DNA of 6,345 nucleotides from Paracoccaceae bacterium (GTDB taxonomy: Bacteria > Pseudomonadota > Alphaproteobacteria > Rhodobacterales > Rhodobacteraceae), in assembly GCA_007131465.1 (NCBI GenBank), contig SLQN01000236.1, positions 1 to 6,345 on the forward strand, read 5' to 3'. A program made the translations under genes and the position numbers. This document shows positions 1 through 3,902 of the stretch, piece after piece; position 1 is the first letter of the stretch; each line of letters starts with the position of its first letter. The notes below the pieces were generated by a model that saw only the letters and a program-made list of their open reading frames with translations, had not been told where the DNA came from and searched no databases.

Positions 1-870
1 AAGGGCATGTCGCTGTATCTGCTGTTTGCCATCGGCTTCAAGGGCGGGGTCAGCGTTGCCGATTACGGGGTTGACCTGACACTGATCCTGTCGCTTGCGG
101 CGGGGCTGATCCTGTCGTTCCTGCTGCCTTTCCTCGCCTTCGGCATGTTGCGGGTGCTGACAGGACTGTCCGTTGTCGATGCCGCCGCGGTGGCCGCGCA
201 TTACGGTTCGATCTCCATCGTGACTTTCGTTGCCGCAAGTTCCGTGCTGACATCGGCGGGGCTGGTAGCCGAGGGTTACATGGTCGCCGTCGCTGCCGCG
301 ATGGAAGCGCCTGCGATCCTGTCCGCGCTCTGGCTCGTTGCGCGGGCCGGGGGCGCGAATGGGCACGGTGGCGGCATGGAACCGGGGCTCCTGCGGGAAA
401 TCCTGCTCAACGGGTCAATCGTGCTGCTGGTCGGGTCCTTCGCTATTGGCGCACTTACCGGGCAGGACGGAATGACCCGGATCGAGGCCTTCATCGTGGC
501 CCCGTTTCAGGGTGTCCTGTGTCTGTTCCTGCTGGATATGGGTCTGGTGGCGGGGCGGGGTTTGCGCGAAACCCGTGGTTTGCTGCGGCCGGGGCTGTTT
601 GCCTTCGGCATCCTCATGCCGCTGACAGGCGCGGTCTTCGGGCTGGGAACCGGCATGCTGCTGGGTCTTTCAACCGGGGGCGTAATGCTGATGATGACGC
701 TGTCGGCCTCGGCCTCCTATATCGCCGTGCCTGCCGCGATGCGCGTGGCCCTGCCCGAGGCCAACCCGGCGGTCTACCTGACGCTTGCGCTGGGGATCAC
801 CTTCCCCTTCAATCTGACACTGGGCATTCCCATCTACCTTGCCGTGGCGCAGACAGTTACGGGGGGCTGA
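1..870 (+). CDS. sbtA: SbtA-family sodium-dependent bicarbonate permease, 5' end cut by the window
   Basis: Inner-membrane permease of the SbtA/Sbt_1 (formerly DUF897) family; characterised cyanobacterial members import bicarbonate with sodium. The frame is open from base 1, giving 289 visible residues. The ATG at 7 is probably internal, because the family normally has a further membrane segment and about 30 residues before the conserved stretch LYLLFAIGFKGG seen right after it. Counting from that ATG, there are about nine hydrophobic segments (roughly 1-13, 25-50, 58-82, 90-113, 130-150, 158-182, 192-220, 222-245, 255-283). A Gly/His-rich loop at 115-123 divides the protein into two halves, as expected for its inverted-repeat fold. 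Family signatures visible are AAHYGSISIVTF (63-74), MEAPAI (99-104) and SASYIAVPAAMR (235-246). The sbtB-like gene follows after 4 nt, so the two are very likely co-transcribed. The family call is firm; bicarbonate as substrate is inferred from homology. Confidence 0.9.
   Translation, partial: KGMSLYLLFAIGFKGGVSVADYGVDLTLILSLAAGLILSFLLPFLAFGMLRVLTGLSVVDAAAVAAHYGSISIVTFVAASSVLTSAGLVAEGYMVAVAAAMEAPAILSALWLVARAGGANGHGGGMEPGLLREILLNGSIVLLVGSFAIGALTGQDGMTRIEAFIVAPFQGVLCLFLLDMGLVAGRGLRETRGLLRPGLFAFGILMPLTGAVFGLGTGMLLGLSTGGVMLMMTLSASASYIAVPAAMRVALPEANPAVYLTLALGITFPFNLTLGIPIYLAVAQTVTGG
861..866 (+). promoter_or_regulatory. Ribosome binding site of the sbtB-like gene
   Basis: A run of six G residues inside the last codons of sbtA lies 8 nt before the ATG at 875. 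It is purine-rich rather than a perfect AGGAGG, but its spacing supports the ATG at 875 over the TTG at 839, which would overlap sbtA by 32 nt and add residues unlike the PII family. Confidence 0.55.
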
Positions 871-874
871 ACGC

Positions 875-1186
875 ATGCAGACACACAAGGCCAAGCGCGT
901 CGAGATCACCATCGAGGCCATCATGGAACGCCGCCTGACCGAGGCGCTGGAACGCGCGGGCGTAAAGGGTTTCACCATCCTGCCGGTGCTGGGTGGGTCG
1001 GGCCGGTCCGGCCGCTGGAGCCGTGAAGGCCAGGTCAGCCGCGCAAGCGGCATGGTGGCGATTGTCTGCATCATCCATCCCAACCGGCTGGACGCGTTGC
1101 TGGAGGCTGTCTTCAGCGTGCTGGACCGGTATATCGGGGTTGTCAGCGTCACGGATTGCGAGGTCGTGCGCGCCGACCGGTTCTGA
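875..1186 (+). CDS. sbtB: PII-like signalling protein, SbtB type, partner of SbtA
   Basis: Small cytoplasmic PII-superfamily protein of 103 residues, close to the usual 100-112. Members form trimers that bind adenine nucleotides; in cyanobacteria SbtB binds SbtA and controls bicarbonate uptake. The ferredoxin-like PII fold is recognisable: a first strand KRVEITIEAI (7-16), a helix with RRLTEALERAG (19-29), then KGFTILPV (31-38). A Gly/Ser/Arg-rich T-loop follows (about 40-58, GGSGRSGRWSREG), then the strand MVAIVCII (60-67), a helix 70-84, and the closing strand GVVSVTDCEVV (88-98). The protein ends at RADRF and lacks the C-terminal CGPEGC-type loop of cyanobacterial SbtB. The T-loop does not carry the Tyr51 uridylylation context of GlnB/GlnK. 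The start follows the sbtA stop by 4 nt, so translation is probably coupled. Its identity as an SbtA partner rests mainly on adjacency plus fold. Confidence 0.85.
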   Translation: MQTHKAKRVEITIEAIMERRLTEALERAGVKGFTILPVLGGSGRSGRWSREGQVSRASGMVAIVCIIHPNRLDALLEAVFSVLDRYIGVVSVTDCEVVRADRF

Positions 1187-1199
1187 CCGGCCCGCCAGA

Positions 1200-1209
1200 G
1201 TGACGTCAC
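1200..1209. promoter_or_regulatory. Perfect palindrome GTGACGTCAC, function unknown
   Basis: GTGACGTCAC is identical to its reverse complement and begins 14 nt after the sbtB stop. It has no loop, so it is not a terminator hairpin; it could be a protein-binding half-site pair, or chance. Its position between two gene ends, away from any start, argues against a classical operator. Confidence 0.25.
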
Positions 1210-1266
1210 GGGATTGCAGCGGCTTTCGGGCGCATGGGCTCATTTGCGCATGTCGTGAACGCATCC

Positions 1267-1337
1267 CCGGTGCAGGATCGTCCCCGTGCAGGGCAGCGCG
1301 CAGCCGGAGCGATTGGCGTCTATTCCGGTCAGGATCG
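1267..1337. repeat. Imperfect short direct repeat in the intergenic gap
   Basis: CCGGTGCAGGATCG (1267-1280) recurs as CCGGTCAGGATCG (1325-1337), the same apart from one missing base, with first bases 58 nt apart. A third weaker copy, CCGTGCAGG, lies at 1284-1292. The copies are too short and too few to name a repeat family, and no function is evident. Confidence 0.3.
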
Positions 1338-1400
1338 GGGGGGTGTGGTATCGCATCTGCGCTGCATCCAGCATCGCACCCACCCCGGGAACGCACGGCG

Positions 1401-1967
1401 TTATTGCAAGGCGTCAAATCGCAACTCGGGCGCGCGCCTGTCCAGTTCTGCCGCAATCTCAGGCTCCAGCGGGGCCGAGACACTGTTGAGCAGAAACCCC
1501 AGCGTCAGATACATGCCGACGGTCGCCATCAGGTCGAGCACGCCGTGACGCCCGACGCTCGCTTCCAGCGCCTGCATCTGCGACACAGAGAGTCGTGACT
1601 GGTCCAGCAGGGCATCGACCGCGCGACACAAGATGGCATCTTGCGCCGCCATCTGCGCGCAGTCACCGCGCAACCCTGCGATCCGGTCCTGCGCCAGCCC
1701 CTGTTTCAGCCCGCGCAGCACATGCTGGTTCCATTCATACGCACAGTCCAGACGGTGGGCCAGCCGCAGGATCACGACCTCGGCGCGCACCGGGCCAAGC
1801 GCGGTCTGCTGCACGATATGCGCGCGCAATCCGGTCCAGGCGCGCAGCAGATCAGGGTGATGCGCCATCAGCCGATAGACATTCAACTGCCCGGCAAAAC
1901 CCGCATGCAGATCGGCAATCTCGGCGGGCCAATCCGCGTCGGACAGCGGCGTGAATGGCCGGGTCAT
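1401..1967 (-). CDS. Carboxymuconolactone decarboxylase (CMD)-family protein
   Basis: A 188-residue all-helical protein of the CMD/AhpD-like superfamily (PF02627). The signature lies in the middle: LGPVRAEVVILRLAHRL (57-73) followed by YEWNQH (77-82), in which the Glu and His are the conserved polar residues of the family. The CxxC pair of AhpD-type peroxidase partners is absent, so a thiol-disulfide role is unlikely. True gamma-carboxymuconolactone decarboxylases are shorter (about 130 residues) and sit with protocatechuate genes, which are not seen here. The start ATG shares an ATGA overlap with the aminotransferase stop, and no strong ribosome binding site precedes it, so translation is probably coupled. 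Its substrate is unknown; from its place it may act on a product of the upstream amine-degrading enzymes. The family is well supported, the specific reaction is not. Confidence 0.85.
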   Translation of the reverse strand: MTRPFTPLSDADWPAEIADLHAGFAGQLNVYRLMAHHPDLLRAWTGLRAHIVQQTALGPVRAEVVILRLAHRLDCAYEWNQHVLRGLKQGLAQDRIAGLRGDCAQMAAQDAILCRAVDALLDQSRLSVSQMQALEASVGRHGVLDLMATVGMYLTLGFLLNSVSAPLEPEIAAELDRRAPELRFDALQ

Positions 1968-3289
1968 GCCGCCAGTGCCGCCCGGACAGCCCCGTCCAGC
2001 CGGCCCACGATTTCCGACACATCCGCCTGCGTCACGATGAAGGGCGGCGCTAGCAGGACATGATCGCCGCGCACCCCGTCAATCGTGCCGCCCATCGGAT
2101 AGACCATCAACCCGCGCGCCATGGCTTCGGACTTGATACGCGCGTGCAATTTGCGCGCCGGGTCGAAGGGGGTCTTGGTGTCGCGGTCCTCGACCAGTTC
2201 TATCGCCTGAAACAGGCCCCTCCCCCGGATATCGCCCACATGCGGGTTCTGCCCGAAGGTTGCCTGCAATTCCGCGCTCAGATGCGCCCCCATGCTCTGG
2301 ACATTCGCCAGCAGATTGTCGCGCCGGATCACCTGTTGCACCGCCAGCCCGGCCGCCGCGGCCATCGGATGGCCCATATAGGTATGGCCATGCTGAAAGA
2401 AGCCGCTCCCATTGGCGAAGGCGTCGTAAATCCGCTGGCTCAGCAAGGTCGCCCCGATGGGCTGATACCCGCCCCCCAGCCCCTTGGCGATGGTCAGCAG
2501 ATCAGGCGCGATGCCGTCCTGCGTGCAGGCATGAAGGGTCCCTGTCCGCCCCATGCCGCACATCACCTCGTCAAGGATCAGCAGCACGCCATAGCGGTCA
2601 CAGATCGCGCGGATGTGCGCAAAGTAATCGGCCACCGGCGGGACGGCTCCCGCCGTCGCCCCGACGACAGGCTCGGCCACGAAGGCCGCCACGGTATCGG
2701 GGCCAAGTTCGAGGATCTTCGCTTCCAACTCGCCCGCAGCGCGCGCGGCGTAATCGGTATCACTCTCGCCCGCCCATTGTTCACGATAGGCGAAGCAGGG
2801 GGCGATGTGATGGGCCTGCATCAGCAAGGGCTTGAATTGCGCGCGGCGCCATTCATTGCCGCCCGTGGCCAGCGCGCCAAGCGTATTGCCATGATAGCTT
2901 TGCCGCCGCGCGATGATGTGACGGCGCTGGGGTTGGCCGGTCTCGGTAAAATACTGCCGCGCCATCTTCAGCGCGGCCTCGACCGCTTCGGACCCGCCCG
3001 AGAGAAGGTAGACATGGCTCAGGCCCTCCGGGGCGTCCTTGATCAGTGTCTCTGCCAGTTCTTCGGCCACATCGGTTGTGAAGAACCCGGTATGCGCATA
3101 GGCCAGCCGGTCCAGTTGGGCATGCAACGCCTCCAGAACCGCCGGGTGGGCATGGCCCAGACAGGACACTGCCGCCCCGCCGGATGCATCGATATAGCTG
3201 TGGCCATCGCTGTCGGTGAAGCGGATGCCAGAGGCGGCAACCGCGCGGCGTGGGGGCGTGTGGATGGAGCGGTGCAGAAGACGTGTCAT
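1964..3289 (-). CDS. Class III PLP-dependent aminotransferase (omega-amino acid type)
   Basis: A 441-residue cytoplasmic fold-type I, class III aminotransferase of normal length. Visible landmarks are LSGGSEAVEAALKMARQYF (96-114, cofactor phosphate loop), SYHG (131-134, ring stacking), LILDEV (237-242, with Asp240 pairing with the pyridine nitrogen), TIAKGLGGGYQPIGA (266-280, with Lys269 the Schiff-base lysine), HTYMGHP (302-308) and GDIRGRGLF (352-360). All key catalytic residues are present. This class usually moves the amino group of an omega-amino acid, diamine or similar amine to pyruvate or 2-oxoglutarate. Database names such as aspartate aminotransferase family protein are only superfamily labels. 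The ATG is preceded by GAGGG with a 5-nt gap, supporting the start. The gene follows the sarcosine oxidase gamma gene by 106 nt and overlaps the CMD-family gene by 4 nt. The substrate is not determinable; an N-demethylated amino compound made by the upstream enzyme is a plausible inference. Confidence 0.93.
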   Translation of the reverse strand: MTRLLHRSIHTPPRRAVAASGIRFTDSDGHSYIDASGGAAVSCLGHAHPAVLEALHAQLDRLAYAHTGFFTTDVAEELAETLIKDAPEGLSHVYLLSGGSEAVEAALKMARQYFTETGQPQRRHIIARRQSYHGNTLGALATGGNEWRRAQFKPLLMQAHHIAPCFAYREQWAGESDTDYAARAAGELEAKILELGPDTVAAFVAEPVVGATAGAVPPVADYFAHIRAICDRYGVLLILDEVMCGMGRTGTLHACTQDGIAPDLLTIAKGLGGGYQPIGATLLSQRIYDAFANGSGFFQHGHTYMGHPMAAAAGLAVQQVIRRDNLLANVQSMGAHLSAELQATFGQNPHVGDIRGRGLFQAIELVEDRDTKTPFDPARKLHARIKSEAMARGLMVYPMGGTIDGVRGDHVLLAPPFIVTQADVSEIVGRLDGAVRAALAA

Positions 3290-3294
3290 GGGGA

Positions 3295-3299
3295 CCCTC
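3295..3299 (-). promoter_or_regulatory. Ribosome binding site of the aminotransferase gene
   Basis: Read on the minus strand, GAGGG lies 5 nt before the ATG at 3289. It directly follows the 30-bp inverted-repeat element, so a protein or hairpin at that element would lie next to the ribosome site. Confidence 0.5.
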
Positions 3300-3300
3300 G

Positions 3301-3330
3301 GATGATGTCACTCCGACACTACACATCATC
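3301..3330 (-). promoter_or_regulatory. Inverted repeat before the aminotransferase, possible operator
   Basis: Perfect 8-bp arms GATGATGT and ACATCATC are separated by 14 bp, with the near end 12 nt from the aminotransferase start codon. The spacer is not itself symmetric. The arms flank the possible -10 element at 3316-3321, an arrangement typical of a repressor site. Alternatively, if transcripts read through from soxG, the arms could form an 8-bp hairpin with a 14-nt loop just ahead of the ribosome binding site. No regulator gene is in the window to name a binding protein. Confidence 0.4.
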
Positions 3331-3344
3331 TCGCAACAGCGCAA
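3316..3344 (-). promoter_or_regulatory. Possible sigma-70 promoter for aminotransferase and CMD genes
   Basis: On the minus strand TTGCGC (3344-3339) and TAGTGT (3321-3316) are separated by 17 bp, the usual spacing. Each hexamer matches the consensus only partly. The placement in the only sizeable gap of the minus-strand cluster, and the overlap with the inverted repeat, give modest support. Transcription would begin near 3309, leaving a leader of about 20 nt. Confidence 0.3.
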
Positions 3345-3395
3345 ATCTCCGCGCAGCCCATGCCATACCTGGCCCCGCCTCGTGCTGTCAGCGGA

Positions 3396-3902
3396 TCACC
3401 GTCCTGCGCCCAGTTCGTGCAGCGCCGATCTGAGCATGGACCGCCAGACCCAGATCTCGAACGCCTGCGGTTGCAGGCGCAAGATCAACACCGGGACATG
3501 CCCCAAGAGGCTGCGCGCCGCACCGGGCGCAGACAATTTGCGCAGGTCAAAAGGCAGACGGCGGGCCAGATGCGCCTCGGCCCCTGGCCCCTGTAGCGCC
3601 AGACCGGCCCAACCATCGGACTGGTCAGTCACGGCGCAATATGCCTCGGCCCCGTCCGGCAGGCCCGGACCGAAAGCAAAGGCCAGATCGCGGCCTGCCC
3701 AGACAAGGCGGGTATCGCCTGCGATGACCACCTCTCCGGGGTCCGGAAACCCGCCAAGATGCGCCCGCAGCGCGCCCATCTGCCCCGGATAGGGCGCAAG
3801 GGCCGTGATGCGCGCGGGCGGAAGCGCGCGCATGTCACATCTGTCCAGCGTCACCGGCAAACGCAGGGCCATGAAGGCCGAAGTCGCCTTGAGGTCAATC
3901 AC
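3396..3902 (-). CDS. soxG: Sarcosine oxidase, gamma subunit family
   Basis: A 168-residue small subunit of a heterotetrameric sarcosine-oxidase-type enzyme, slightly shorter than the usual 180-200. In known complexes gamma packs against the tetrahydrofolate-binding part of alpha and resembles a GcvT-like domain without its own cofactor. Characteristic stretches are TDQSDGWAGLALQGPGAE (92-109), LARRLPFDLR (112-121), RSLLGHVPVLILR (130-142) and the C-terminal FEIWVWRSMLRSALHELG (148-165). The start is GTG at 3902, chosen because a strong GGAGGGAGG stands 8 nt before it and because this reading overlaps the soxA stop by 8 nt; the next in-frame ATG, at residue 11, has no comparable site. The overlap implies coupled synthesis with the alpha subunit. 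The same family also provides the small subunit of N-methylglutamate dehydrogenase, so the substrate of the complex is open. Confidence 0.88.
   Translation of the reverse strand: MIDLKATSAFMALRLPVTLDRCDMRALPPARITALAPYPGQMGALRAHLGGFPDPGEVVIAGDTRLVWAGRDLAFAFGPGLPDGAEAYCAVTDQSDGWAGLALQGPGAEAHLARRLPFDLRKLSAPGAARSLLGHVPVLILRLQPQAFEIWVWRSMLRSALHELGAGR

Larger units (their letters stand above)
1187..1400. other. Convergent intergenic gap without a gene
   Basis: This 214-nt gap separates the stop of sbtB (plus strand) from the stop of the CMD-family gene (minus strand). No coding sequence with a family resemblance was seen in any frame. There is no GC-rich stem followed by a T run on either strand; the best local stem is only GCTG/CAGC at 1361-1372. 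The two convergent operons may therefore end by Rho-dependent termination or read into each other. The gap holds a 10-bp palindrome (1200-1209) and a short direct repeat (1267-1280 and 1325-1337). Confidence 0.7.

Noticed and set aside
1361..1372. Short stem GCTG/CAGC as a terminator for the minus-strand operon
   Set aside because: The stem is only 4 bp and no T run follows on either strand.
857..1483. A 208-codon minus-strand frame covering the PII-like gene
   Set aside because: It is antisense to a clear PII-like sequence and has a low-complexity Arg/Pro/Ala-rich product.
1234..1548. A 104-codon plus-strand frame starting in the intergenic gap
   Set aside because: It runs into the 3' end of the CMD gene on the other strand, has no good ribosome site, and its translation shows no recognisable fold or family.
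3371..3382. Short stem GCCA/TGGC after soxG as a terminator
   Set aside because: It is a 4-bp stem with a 4-nt loop and no T run, too weak to claim.
2060..3433. A 457-codon open frame on the plus strand opposite the aminotransferase gene
   Set aside because: It lies almost wholly antisense to a gene with all class III aminotransferase catalytic motifs. Its translation is rich in Arg, His, Gly and Pro with no family motif, as expected from GC-rich antisense frames.
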